From Rathayibacter sp. Leaf185 (GTDB lineage: Bacteria > Actinomycetota > Actinomycetes > Actinomycetales > Microbacteriaceae), in NCBI RefSeq assembly GCF_001423885.1, contig NZ_LMPP01000001.1, forward strand, positions 310,001-374,000: a stretch of 64,000 nucleotides of DNA. Direction: 5' to 3'. Below the pieces are notes generated by a model. It ran no database searches, was not told the DNA's origin, and saw only the letters and a list, made by a program, of their open reading frames with translations. The translations under genes and the position numbers were made by a program. Positions 36,203-44,800 of the stretch are shown piece by piece (within the stretch, counting starts at the first letter, position 1; each line of letters begins with the position of its first letter).

Positions 36203-36760
36203 CTACTCCGACGCCCGCCGCGCTCGGTACGCCGCCACGTTCGCCCGGTTGCCGCAGTTGCCGGTGTCGCAGTAGCGCTTCGAGCGGTTGCGCGAGAGGT
36301 CGACGAGCACGGCCTCGCAGTCATCGGCGGCGCAGATCCTGATGCGGTCGCGCTCGTCGCCGCGGACGACGTCGACGAACGCCATCGCCGCCTCGACGAC
36401 GATGCGGGTGGCGAGCGGGCTCTCGTCGCGGGTCGCGTGCAGGTGCCAGCCGTAGATGCCGTGCCTGACCAGCTGCGGCAGGGCCGGCGCGTCCTCCAGC
36501 ATCCCGTTCACGATGGCGACGAGATCCTCCTCCGCCCGGCTGAGCCAGAGCGAGCGCAGCGGCGCCCGGACGCCGCGCACCGCCTCGAGCTCGCCGGGGG
36601 TGTGCTCGCGGCTGCCGGTGTAGCGGTTGTCGCTCACGAAGTCCTCGAGCTGCTCGAGGGCGGCCAGTTCGTCCTCGCCCGAGTGCGAGAGCTCGGGGAG
36701 GGTGTTGACGAGCACGGCGGTCGCGGTGAGGGCCGCCTCGACGTCATGAGCGAAGACCAT
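36203..36760 (-). CDS. CGNR zinc-finger regulator (ABATE domain)
   Basis: A 185-residue protein. The N-terminal ABATE-type helical ligand domain (LVNTLPEL, LEQLEDFVSDNRYTG) is followed by a C-terminal CGNR zinc finger: RICAADDCEAVLVD, SRNRSKRYCDTGNCGNRANV, with four zinc cysteines. Such proteins are putative transcription factors. The ATG at 36760 has AGGAG 5 bp upstream. It is divergent from an EamA exporter gene; the inverted repeat at 36787-36813 lies exactly between, so it may sense a metabolite and control that exporter. Confidence 0.9.
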   Translation of the reverse strand: MVFAHDVEAALTATAVLVNTLPELSHSGEDELAALEQLEDFVSDNRYTGSREHTPGELEAVRGVRAPLRSLWLSRAEEDLVAIVNGMLEDAPALPQLVRHGIYGWHLHATRDESPLATRIVVEAAMAFVDVVRGDERDRIRICAADDCEAVLVDLSRNRSKRYCDTGNCGNRANVAAYRARRASE

Positions 36761-36786
36761 GTTGACTCCTGACAGCGCGGACAATT

Positions 36787-36813
36787 AGTGTCACGAGCAT
36801 AACGGCTGACACT
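36787..36813. promoter_or_regulatory. Inverted repeat between CGNR regulator and EamA exporter
   Basis: AGTGTCA (36787-36793) and TGACACT (36807-36813) are perfect 7-bp arms with a 13-bp spacer, a centre-to-centre distance of two helix turns. It fills the 70-bp divergent promoter region. Confidence 0.6.
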
Positions 36814-36830
36814 CCTGAAGGGAGCCGCTC

Positions 36831-37793
36831 GTGACGACCTCCGCACCTCCGCGCCGTCTCGGCTCCGGCCTCGTCCTCGCGCTCGCAGCAGCCGCCGCCT
36901 TCGGGCTCGGCGGCCCCTTCGTGAAGCCGCTTCTCGAGGCGGGCTGGACCCCCGCCGCGGCCGTGCTCTGGCGCGCGGGAGGCGCCGCGCTGATCCTCGC
37001 CATCCCCGCCATGCTCTCGCTCCGCGGCCGCTGGCACGTGCTGCGCCGCAACCTCGGCACGATCGCGCTCTACGGAGTCTTCGCCGTCATCGCCGCGCAG
37101 CTCTGCTTCTACAGCGCGATCGAGCACATGTCGGTCGGCGTCGCCCTGCTGATCGAGTACCTCGCACCCGTGTTCCTCGTGCTCTTCGCCTGGGCGCGCA
37201 CCAGGAGGCACCCCGGCCGCTTCACCCTCGGCGGCTCGGCGCTCGCCCTGCTCGGGCTGGTGCTGGTGCTGGATCTGTCGGGCCAGGCCACCCCCGAGCT
37301 GGTCGGCATCGCCTGGGCGCTCACCGCCTCCCTCGGCCTCTGCGTCTACTACGTGATCGCCGGGCGGATCGACCCCGAGCTGCCGCCGATCGCGCTCACC
37401 GCCGGAGCGATGACGGTCGGTGCCGCGCTGCTGCTGGTGCTGGGCGCCGTGGGGATCACGCCACTGCGGGCGAGCTTCGGCGATGTCGTCTTCGTCGGCG
37501 CAGAGGTGTCGTGGCTGCTGCCCGCCGCCGTCATCCTCGGCATGTCGACCGTGACCGCCTACCTGCTGGGCATCGCGGGCGGATCGCGCCTCGGCACCCG
37601 GATCGCCTCCTTCGTCGGCCTCACCGAGGTGCTGTTCTCGATCGTCGCGGCATGGGCGCTCCTGGGCGAGCTCCCGGCACCGATCCAGTTCGCGGGCGGG
37701 GCGCTGATCCTCGTCGGCGTGGTGCTGGTCCGGCTGCAGGCGGAGGCGCCGATCGAGGAGCCGGCGCCCGCGGTCCCGCAGTACACCCCCTGA
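36831..37793 (+). CDS. EamA/DMT-family exporter (RhaT/YdcZ-like superfamily)
   Basis: A 320-residue protein with ten helices in two EamA halves. Landmarks are AAAFGLGGPFVKPLLEAG WTPAA, LCFYSAIEHMSVGVALLIEYLAPVFLV and in the second half GGSRLGTRIASFVGLTEVLFSIVAAWALLGE. It resembles inner-membrane amino-acid or metabolite exporters. The GTG at 36831 follows GAAGGGAG. Its divergent CGNR neighbour and the shared inverted repeat suggest controlled expression. The cargo is unknown. Confidence 0.9.
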   Translation: MTTSAPPRRLGSGLVLALAAAAAFGLGGPFVKPLLEAGWTPAAAVLWRAGGAALILAIPAMLSLRGRWHVLRRNLGTIALYGVFAVIAAQLCFYSAIEHMSVGVALLIEYLAPVFLVLFAWARTRRHPGRFTLGGSALALLGLVLVLDLSGQATPELVGIAWALTASLGLCVYYVIAGRIDPELPPIALTAGAMTVGAALLLVLGAVGITPLRASFGDVVFVGAEVSWLLPAAVILGMSTVTAYLLGIAGGSRLGTRIASFVGLTEVLFSIVAAWALLGELPAPIQFAGGALILVGVVLVRLQAEAPIEEPAPAVPQYTP

Positions 37794-37846
37794 GCAGGGG
37801 GTTGCTCTAGGCCCGGGGAGCGCTTTCGCATACGCTCATCTCACCC

Positions 37847-38821
37847 ATGCGCGAGCCTCTCCGACCCACGCGATCCTTCGCCCTCTCTGCGGCGATCCTG
37901 GCGCTCACCGCGGGAGTCCTCACCGGATGCTCCAGCGCTCCCGTCTCGGAGCCGGTCGCGCAGGCGGCGGGGGCCGCGCCGGTCGCCCAGTACGCGGACA
38001 TCCCCGTCGAGGCCGACCTCGTCTACGACGACTCGACGGGCCAGGCGGTCGACGTGTGCTCGCCGGTCGACGCCGGCTCCACGGACCTTCCCGCGGTGCT
38101 CGTCGTGCACGGCGGCAGCTGGGCGCGCGGCGACAAGGCCGACGCGAACTGGCGCCCGCTCTGCCAGTGGCTCGCCTCCGAGGGGTTCGTCGCCGTCTCG
38201 GTGAACTACCGCCTCGCTCCGGACGCCGTCTTCCCCACCCAGATCGACGACGTCTCGGCGGCGCTCGACTGGATCCTCGAGCCCGCCCAGACCGAGCGCT
38301 TCGGCATCGACCCCGAGCGGGTGGCGGCGTTCGGCGGATCCGCCGGCGGAAACCTGGTCTCGCTGCTCGGCACGCGGGAGGCGACCGCTTCGCGACTCGC
38401 GGCGGTCGTCGACCTCAGCGGCCCCTCCGATCTGACCGCCGCGGGCCTCGCCGACGACGACCCGGTCGTGGGAGTCGCCGGCGCCGTGCGCACCTACCTC
38501 GACTGCGCCGATCTGGCCGACTGCCCGGCCGCGACTGACGCATCGCCGCTCTCGCACGTCGACGGCAGCGAGCCCGCCTTCTTCATCGCGCACTCCGCGG
38601 AGGAGCGCATCGCGCTCTCGCAGTCGAGCGCGTTCGCCGAGGCACTCGAGGCCGCGGGCGCGAGCGTCGAGTTCGTCGTGGTGCCCGGCGCGATGCACTC
38701 GATCGCCATGCTCGACGACTCGCTGCGCGCCACGATCGTCGAGTTCCTGCACGCCCAGCTCGACGTGCCCGCGGAGCAGACACTGTCGCTCGAGGCGGAG
38801 CCGGCGGACCCGGCGTCGTGA
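37847..38821 (+). CDS. Secreted alpha/beta-hydrolase lipoprotein (esterase, HSL/BD-FAE type)
   Basis: A 324-residue lipoprotein with lipobox LTGC near residue 28. The alpha/beta-hydrolase fold shows the oxyanion HGGSW motif, nucleophile Ser in GGSAGGN, and a likely catalytic His in GAMHSIAM. VNYRLAP and FPTQIDDV are typical of the hormone-sensitive lipase group, which hydrolyses acyl or carboxyl esters. A TANNNT hexamer (37831-37836) ends 10 nt before the ATG and no ribosome site is seen, so the transcript may be leaderless. The next gene overlaps it by 4 bases. Confidence 0.9.
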   Translation: MREPLRPTRSFALSAAILALTAGVLTGCSSAPVSEPVAQAAGAAPVAQYADIPVEADLVYDDSTGQAVDVCSPVDAGSTDLPAVLVVHGGSWARGDKADANWRPLCQWLASEGFVAVSVNYRLAPDAVFPTQIDDVSAALDWILEPAQTERFGIDPERVAAFGGSAGGNLVSLLGTREATASRLAAVVDLSGPSDLTAAGLADDDPVVGVAGAVRTYLDCADLADCPAATDASPLSHVDGSEPAFFIAHSAEERIALSQSSAFAEALEAAGASVEFVVVPGAMHSIAMLDDSLRATIVEFLHAQLDVPAEQTLSLEAEPADPAS

Positions 38822-39219
38822 CCGGCGGGATCGTCGTCCGGCTCGAGCGCGGTGACTCGCCGGATCTCGCACCGCTGCTCGTGCCGACACCACCGCCGCA
38901 CGCCCGCGTGTTCGCTGCCCGCGACTCCGCCGGCCGCCTGCTCGGGGCGCTCGCGCTCGCTCCCGGGCCCGACGACTTCGCCGAACTGCTCTCGGCGGTC
39001 GTGCTGCCCGAGGCGCGGCGCTCCGGAGTCGCCCGACGCCTGCTCGGCGCCGCCGAGGCCTGGGCGAGGGTCCAGAGGATCCGCACGCTGCGGTTCCGGG
39101 CGGATGCAGGAGCGACCGACGCCCTCACCACCGCTCCCTCCCTGGGATTCGTCGAGATCGACGGATTCGGCGCCTACGTCGGCGACGACTCGAGCGTCTG
39201 CTTCGCCAAGGGGATCTGA
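38818..39219 (+). CDS. GNAT-family N-acetyltransferase
   Basis: A 133-residue protein with the GNAT core: LGALALAPGPDDFAELLSAVVLPEARRSGVARRLLGAAEAWA contains the acetyl-CoA pyrophosphate loop (R-x-x-G-V-A-R), and SLGFVEIDGFGAYVGDDS is the usual C-terminal strand (only key parts cited). It transfers an acetyl group from acetyl-CoA to an unknown amine. The GTG start overlaps the esterase stop by 4 bases, so the two are co-translated. Confidence 0.85.
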   Translation: MTGGIVVRLERGDSPDLAPLLVPTPPPHARVFAARDSAGRLLGALALAPGPDDFAELLSAVVLPEARRSGVARRLLGAAEAWARVQRIRTLRFRADAGATDALTTAPSLGFVEIDGFGAYVGDDSSVCFAKGI

Positions 39220-39238
39220 CCCGCCACCGACCGAGCGG

Positions 39239-39547
39239 TCACCTCCGCAGCAGCGCGGTCACGGCTGCGGCACTGAGCACGACGACGACCAGCGGCGCGC
39301 GCAGCAGTGCAGCCGTTGCTCCCGCCGCGACTCCGACCGCGCGGGAGGCCGGGGCCGGCTCGGTGCCGTCGGCGAGCGCCGAGACCAGCGCGACCGCGAC
39401 GAGCAGCACGACGGTGCCGCGATCGAGGAGGCGCCCGGTCGCCTCGCCGAGATCGATCCGGCCCGCGAGAGCGGCACCGCCCGTGCGCAGGGCGAAGCTC
39501 CCGACGGCGAGGACCACGATGCCGAGCGTGACCGCGGCGGTGCTCAT
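39239..39547 (-). CDS. azlD: AzlD-family branched-chain amino acid export subunit
   Basis: A 102-residue protein with four hydrophobic helices, the small partner of AzlC. It begins TLGIVVLAVGSFALRTGGAAL, where the RxGG motif is typical of AzlD. Its start overlaps the azlC stop by 4 bases. AzlCD pairs export branched-chain or related amino acids. Confidence 0.85.
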   Translation of the reverse strand: MSTAAVTLGIVVLAVGSFALRTGGAALAGRIDLGEATGRLLDRGTVVLLVAVALVSALADGTEPAPASRAVGVAAGATAALLRAPLVVVVLSAAAVTALLRR

Positions 39548-40227
39548 GCGCGGCGCCCGGCGACGACGAGGCCGGCGAGCGCCAGCACGGGCGCGAGGCC
39601 GAGGGGAGCGATCGGCAGCACCGCGAGCGCGACCACTCCCCCGGCCGACGCGGCGGCGGCGGTGCGCGCGTTCCTCAGCGAGGGCATCGCGAGGGCGAGC
39701 AGCACCGCGGGGAACACGGCGTCGAGGCCGAGCACGGCGGGATCGGCGACGGCGTCGTCGAGGAGGGCCCCCACGAGGGCGCCGAGCGGCCAGGCCAGTG
39801 CGACGGCCGCTCCGGAGACCCAGAACAGCGCGCGGCGACGCTCCCGGGTCTCCCCCGACATCGCCAGCGCGACCGTCTCGTCGTTCGCGAGGTGCGCTCC
39901 GAGGAGGCGGAGCACACCGCGCGGGAGGAAGGTGCCGACCGTCATCCCGTAGGGCAGGGCGCGGGCGTTCACGAGCAGCGCGGCGAACGCGGCGGCGAGT
40001 GGCGCGCCTCCGGCGGCGATGACGCCCACGAAGAGGATCTCGGCGGAGGCGCCGAACACGGCCACGGCGAGCAGCAGGATCTGCCAGAGCGGGAAGCCCA
40101 CGCCCGCCGCACTGAGGCCGTAGGAGACGCCGACGACGGCGACGGAGATGCTCACGAGTGCGATCGCGCGGCGGTCATCGGGTCTCAGTGTTCGAACGAG
40201 CGAACGTGCGGCGCTTATGGTGGACAT
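39544..40227 (-). CDS. azlC: AzlC-family branched-chain amino acid exporter
   Basis: A 227-residue membrane protein with about six helices. AzlC landmarks are VSYGLSAAGVGFPLWQILLLA, FGASAEILFVGVIAAGG, LLVNARALPYGM and HLANDETVALAM. It forms the LIV-E type exporter with AzlD. The gene is divergent from an XRE-cupin regulator; its first codons and the gap contain two copies of GTTCG-N6-CGAAC, so that regulator probably controls it. Confidence 0.9.
   Translation of the reverse strand: MSTISAARSLVRTLRPDDRRAIALVSISVAVVGVSYGLSAAGVGFPLWQILLLAVAVFGASAEILFVGVIAAGGAPLAAAFAALLVNARALPYGMTVGTFLPRGVLRLLGAHLANDETVALAMSGETRERRRALFWVSGAAVALAWPLGALVGALLDDAVADPAVLGLDAVFPAVLLALAMPSLRNARTAAAASAGGVVALAVLPIAPLGLAPVLALAGLVVAGRRA
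40190..40205. promoter_or_regulatory. Operator-like site 1, GTTCG-N6-CGAAC
   Basis: GTTCG (40190-40194) and CGAAC (40201-40205) form a 5-bp inverted repeat with 6-bp spacing, inside the first codons of azlC. Same half-sites and spacing as site 2. Confidence 0.55.
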
Positions 40228-40253
40228 GCCGCAAGCGTGCCGGTGTTCCTGGT

Positions 40254-40269
40254 GTTCGTCAAGACGAAC
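40254..40269. promoter_or_regulatory. Operator-like site 2, GTTCGTC-AA-GACGAAC
   Basis: A perfect inverted repeat with 7-bp arms and a 2-bp centre, 11 bp before the regulator start codon at 40281 and 64 bp from site 1 (about six helix turns, so both are on the same face). Suits an autorepressing XRE dimer. Confidence 0.65.
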
Positions 40270-40280
40270 GCTCGATCAGA

Positions 40281-40844
40281 ATGGCGAACGACATGACCGA
40301 CTCCCCCCGCGACCTCGTCGCCTCCGCCCTCCGCCGCGAGCGCGGTCGGCTCGGACTGAGCATCTCCGAGATCGCCCGGCGCGCAGGGATCGCCAAGTCG
40401 ACCCTCTCGCAGCTGGAGGCCGGCGAGGGCAACCCCAGCCTCGAGACGCTCTGGGCGCTCGGCGGGGCCCTCGGCGTCCCGTTCTCGCACCTCGTCGAGC
40501 CGCCGCGGCGGACCGTCCAGCTGATCCGCGCCGGCGAGGGGCCCCGCATCGCCTCCGCCACCGCCGACTACGTCGCCACCCTGCTGAGCGCCTGCCCGCC
40601 CGGAGCCCGCCGCGACGTCTACCTCGTCGCCGGCGAGCCGGGCACGGCCCGCGACTCCGCCCCTCACGCGCGCGGCACCGTCGAGCACGTCGTGCTCTCG
40701 ACCGGTCGCGCCCACGTCGGACCGGCCGATGCTCCGGTCGAGCTCGGGCCGGGCGACTACCTCTCGTACCCGGGCGACGAGCAGCACGTCTACGACGCCC
40801 TCGAGCCGGGCACGACGGCGGTGCTGGTGTCCGAGCACGTCTGA
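40281..40844 (+). CDS. XRE-cupin transcriptional regulator of the AzlCD pair
   Basis: A 187-residue protein. The XRE helix-turn-helix occupies about 9-66 (RERGRLGLSISEIARRAGIAKSTLSQLEAGEGNPSLETLWALG). A small cupin domain follows (PGDYLSYPGDEQHVYDAL), likely binding an amino acid. The ATG at 40281 was chosen because MANDMTDS opens the domain and GTTCGTC-N2-GACGAAC lies just upstream; there is no ribosome site, so the message may be leaderless. XRE-cupin regulators are commonly paired with AzlCD exporters. Half of each motif is quoted here only as far as needed. Confidence 0.88.
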   Translation: MANDMTDSPRDLVASALRRERGRLGLSISEIARRAGIAKSTLSQLEAGEGNPSLETLWALGGALGVPFSHLVEPPRRTVQLIRAGEGPRIASATADYVATLLSACPPGARRDVYLVAGEPGTARDSAPHARGTVEHVVLSTGRAHVGPADAPVELGPGDYLSYPGDEQHVYDALEPGTTAVLVSEHV

Positions 40845-40850
40845 GGCGTC

Positions 40851-41315
40851 TCAGTCGAGAGCGCACGCCTCCGACTGCGACAGCGCACGCTCGATGCGCT
40901 CGCGGTGATCCGCAGCCATCTCCGGCAGCGCGTCGAGGGCGAACCAGCCGACCTCGCTCGACTCCTCGTCGGCGACGTGCGCCTCGCCCGAGAGGTAGCG
41001 GGCCCGCACGGTGTGGTCGAGGTACTGCGCGCGGTCGCCGTTCGGGTACCGCATCGGCGCGAGGGTGTGCACCCAGACCAGGCGCTCGACCTCGATGACG
41101 ACGCCCGTCTCCTCCAGCGCCTCGCGCACCGCGGTCCCGGCCACCGTCTCACCCGGGTCGATGACGCCGGTCACCGGAGTCCAGGCGCCGGTATCGGCGC
41201 GGCGCACGAGCAGCACCTGCTCCCCGCGGAGGATCACCGCGGTGACGCCCGTCAACCAGAGCAGCTCGGTCCCGATCCGCTCGCGCAGCCGCAGGATGAA
41301 CCCGGGGGTCGCCAC
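40851..41315 (-). CDS. Nudix hydrolase
   Basis: A 154-residue protein with a complete Nudix box (GVIDPGETVAGTAVREALEETG), GX5EX7REUXEEXG, binding Mg2+ for pyrophosphate cleavage. The N-terminal segment LRERIGTELLWLTGVTAVI is typical of actinobacterial Nudix proteins. The substrate (nucleotide sugar, oxidised nucleotide) is unknown. The GTG at 41315 lies 6 bp after the stop of the Dabb gene, so the two are probably coupled. The longer open frame upstream overlaps the Dabb gene and is not real. Confidence 0.88.
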   Translation of the reverse strand: MATPGFILRLRERIGTELLWLTGVTAVILRGEQVLLVRRADTGAWTPVTGVIDPGETVAGTAVREALEETGVVIEVERLVWVHTLAPMRYPNGDRAQYLDHTVRARYLSGEAHVADEESSEVGWFALDALPEMAADHRERIERALSQSEACALD

Positions 41316-41320
41316 CGTCG

Positions 41321-41827
41321 TCAGCCCAGGCGCGGCGGTGCCGTCAGCAGCTCGGGCCGGAAGTCGAACGCGACGACTCCCGCGGTGTCGAGGAACGGCC
41401 CGACGAACGCCTTGAAGGCGTCGTGCGCCGGATCGAACAGGCCGGGTGCGTCGACGGCCGGGCGGCCGACGTAGTAGTTGAGGTCGCCCTCCGACGCGAA
41501 GGTCAGCAGGAACGCCCGGTCGAAGCCCTCGCCGGCACCCTCGGTGCTGAGCTGCGGGCCCGTCTCGAGCGAGACGATGTACGGCCTGCCGTCGCGCACG
41601 CACTCGTCGGCGAGCGACACGAAGCGGGCGATGACCTCGTCGACCTCGGAGATCAGCGCGGTCGGGCGGAAGCGGAAGAGGACGACGTGCCGCAGGGTGC
41701 CGGGGCGGAAGTCGGGATCGACGTAGCGCTCCGGGCTCACCTCGGCCAGCACCGCCTCTGCCCGCTCGGGGCCGCTCTTCCAGCGGTAGCCGATGGTGGA
41801 CGTGTCGGCCGTGCTCGTGCGACTCAT
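41321..41827 (-). CDS. Dabb-domain (stress-responsive dimeric alpha+beta barrel) protein
   Basis: A 168-residue protein. From about residue 43 it is a Dabb ferredoxin-like barrel: LRHVVLFRFRPTALISEVDEVIARFVSLA, RPYIVSLETGPQLSTEG and FDRAFLLTFASEGDLNYYV (key parts only). Dabb proteins are small dimers with varied or unknown roles in stress and polyketide chemistry. An extra ~40-residue N-terminus is present. Its start overlaps the RND exporter stop by 4 bases, which ties it to that transporter. Confidence 0.8.
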   Translation of the reverse strand: MSRTSTADTSTIGYRWKSGPERAEAVLAEVSPERYVDPDFRPGTLRHVVLFRFRPTALISEVDEVIARFVSLADECVRDGRPYIVSLETGPQLSTEGAGEGFDRAFLLTFASEGDLNYYVGRPAVDAPGLFDPAHDAFKAFVGPFLDTAGVVAFDFRPELLTAPPRLG

Positions 41828-44800
41828 TCCGATGCCCTCTCGGCGCGAGCGGCACGCCGCCGCTCACGATACCCCTCGACCAGGTTGTAGACGACGGGCA
41901 GCACGACCAGGGTCAGCACGGTCGAGGACACGAGTCCGCCGATCACGACGATCGCCAGCGGCTGCGAGATGAAGCCGCCGTGCCCGGTGATGCCGAGCGC
42001 CATCGGCAGCAGGGCGAAGATCGTCGCCAGGGCCGTCATCAGGATGGGGCGGAGCCTGCGCTCGGTGCCGTGCAGCAGCGCCTCCTTCACCGCCATCCCG
42101 CGCTCGCGGTACTGGTTCACCAGGTCGACGAGCACGATCGCGTTCGTCACCACGATGCCGATCAGCATCAGCACGCCGATCAGCGACGGCACGCCCAGCG
42201 GCACGCCCGTGATCACCTGCAGCGCGATCGCCCCGGTCGCCGCGAACGGGACCGAGACCAGCAGGAGCAGGGGCTGCAGCAGCGAGCGGAAGGTCGCGAC
42301 CATCACGACGTAGACGATCAGGATCGCCACCAGCAGCGCGATCCCGAGCTGCGAGAAGGCGTCGCTCTGGTCGGCGGTGACTCCGCCGAGCGACGCCGAG
42401 ACACCCGCGGGCAGATCGGTGTCGTCGATCGCCGACTGCACCGCGACGTTCGCGGAGGCGAGGTCGTCGCCCTCGGGAGTCACGGTGATGGTGGCGGTGC
42501 GCTGTCCGCGCTCGGTGGTGATGCTGGCAGGGCCGTTCGTCTGCTCGACGGTCGCGAGGGTCGACAGCGCGACCTCGCCGGTGAGCGTCGGGATCGGCAG
42601 GGCCGACAGCTCGTCGAGCGTCGCCGGAGGCTGCGCATCGGCGAGGTAGATCGAGAGCGTCCGGTCGTCGATCACCACGCTGCCGACCTGGGTCGGCTGG
42701 AGGGCGTTGCCGACGAGCGTCCCGACGGCGACCTCGCTGAGCCCCGCCTCCGCCGCCGCGGCACGATCGACGCGCACGGCGATGTAGGGCAGGGACGAGG
42801 AGAGGTTGCTCTCGGCCTGGCTGATCCCGTCGGTGCCGCGCAGGGCCGCGAGCAGAGTGTCGTTCGCGCCCTCGAGATCGCTCTGCGACGCGCTCGAGAG
42901 GTCGACCTCGATGTCCGAGGAGGCTCCGAAGCCGGAGGACGCTGCGACGCTGATGTCGTCGGGCGAGGCGATCGCGCCGAGCGCGTCGCGGACATCGGAC
43001 TGCACGACCTCCTGATCGGCCGACTCGTCGGTGGTGACCGAGTAGCGGATGGAGGTGCCGCCCCCGCCGCCGCCGAAGGCGCTCTGCAGACCGCCGCCCG
43101 ACGAGCCGATCGAGAGCTGCACGGTCTCGACGCCGCCGACGTCGAGGATCGCGGTGCTCGCCTGCTGCGCCGTGGCGTCCTGCGCGTCGAGGCTCTGCCC
43201 GACCGGGACGGTCTGGGTGACGGTGAAGGTGTTCTGGCCGCTCGCGCCGAGGAAGTTCGTCTTCATCAGCGGGTACAGCGCGCCGGTGCCGACCAGCACG
43301 AGCAGGGCGAGCAGCACGGTCGCGACCGAGTGGCGCAGGGTCCAGCCGATGATCGGACCGTAGACGCGCTGCAGGGCGGAGGCCCGGCGGGGAGCGGCGT
43401 GCGCGCCGTGGCGAGGCGTGGTCTGCTCGACGGTCTCGCCCGCCGCGCTGCGCTCCTCGGCGAGCGCGGCCTGGGCGGCCTCGCGCACTCCGGCGCGCTT
43501 GGAGGGGCGGAGGAACCAGTACGCCAGCACCGGCACGATCGTCAGCGCGACGATCAGGGAGGCGAGCAGCGCGATCGTCACGGTCAGCGCGAACGGCCGG
43601 AACAGCTCGCCCGTCGTGCCGCCGACGAACGAGATCGGCAGGAACACGGCGACGGTCGTGATCGTCGACGCGGTGATCGCTCCGGCGACCTCGCGGACGG
43701 CGACCGCGATCGTGGCCGCGCGCTCCTCCCCCGCGTCGAGGTGCCGCTTGATGTTCTCGATCACCACGATGGAGTCGTCGACCACGCGGCCGATCGCGAT
43801 CGTCAGGGCGCCGAGCGTGAGGATGTTGAGGGTGTAGCCGGCGACCTGCAGCCCGATGAAGGTGATCAGCACCGAGGTCGGGATCGAGATCGCCGTGACC
43901 AGGGTCGAGCGCACCGACAGGAGGAACACGAGGATCACCAGCACTGCGAAGACGAGGCCGAGCGCCCCCTCCTGCGCGAGCGACTCGATCGAGTCCTGGA
44001 TGTAGGGGGCCTGGTCGAAGACGGAGGTGAACGTCGCTCCGTCGCCGAGCGACGCCTCGAGGTCGGGCAGCAGCGCCGCGACGCCGGTCGAGACGTCGAC
44101 GGTGTTCGCGGCGGGGAGCTTGGTGATCGAGAGGGTGAGCGCGGGCTGGCCGTTGACGCGCGAGATCGAGGTGATCGGGGCGTCGGTCACGGCGACGGTG
44201 GCGACGGCTCCGATGGTCGTGGGGGTGGTGGGGGCGAGCGGCGAGACGGTCTGCGGGAGCAGCGGGAGGGCGGCGATGTCCTCCGTCGAGCCGAGCTTCA
44301 CACCCGACTGCACCGAGAACGTCGAGCCGTCCTGGGTGATCTCGCCGCCGGCGACCAGCACGCCGTTCTGCTGCAGGGCGCTGCGGATGTCGGCGACCGT
44401 GAGCCCGGCCGCGGCGAGCTGCGCGTCGTCGGGAGTGATCGTGACGCGCTGGGCGCTCTCGCCGACGAGAGCGACCTCGCGCACTCCGTCGACCTTCTCG
44501 AGATCGGGGATGACGGAGCTGCGCAGCTCGCTCGCGAGCGCCTTGGCGTCCCCGTCGCTCGACACTGCGAGCTGCAGCACCGGCAGGTCGTCGAACGAGC
44601 CGGTGACGACCTGCGGATCGACGCCCTCGGGCAGCGTGCTCTTGATGCGGTTGATCGCCTGCAGGATCTTCTGCTCGGCGGTCGCGAGATCGGTGCCGTA
44701 GACGAACGAGGCCGAGATCAGCGACGAGTTGGTCGACGAGGTCGCGCTGGTCGTCTCGAGCCCCGGCACGCCCTGGATCGCGGTCTCGATCGGCGTCGAG

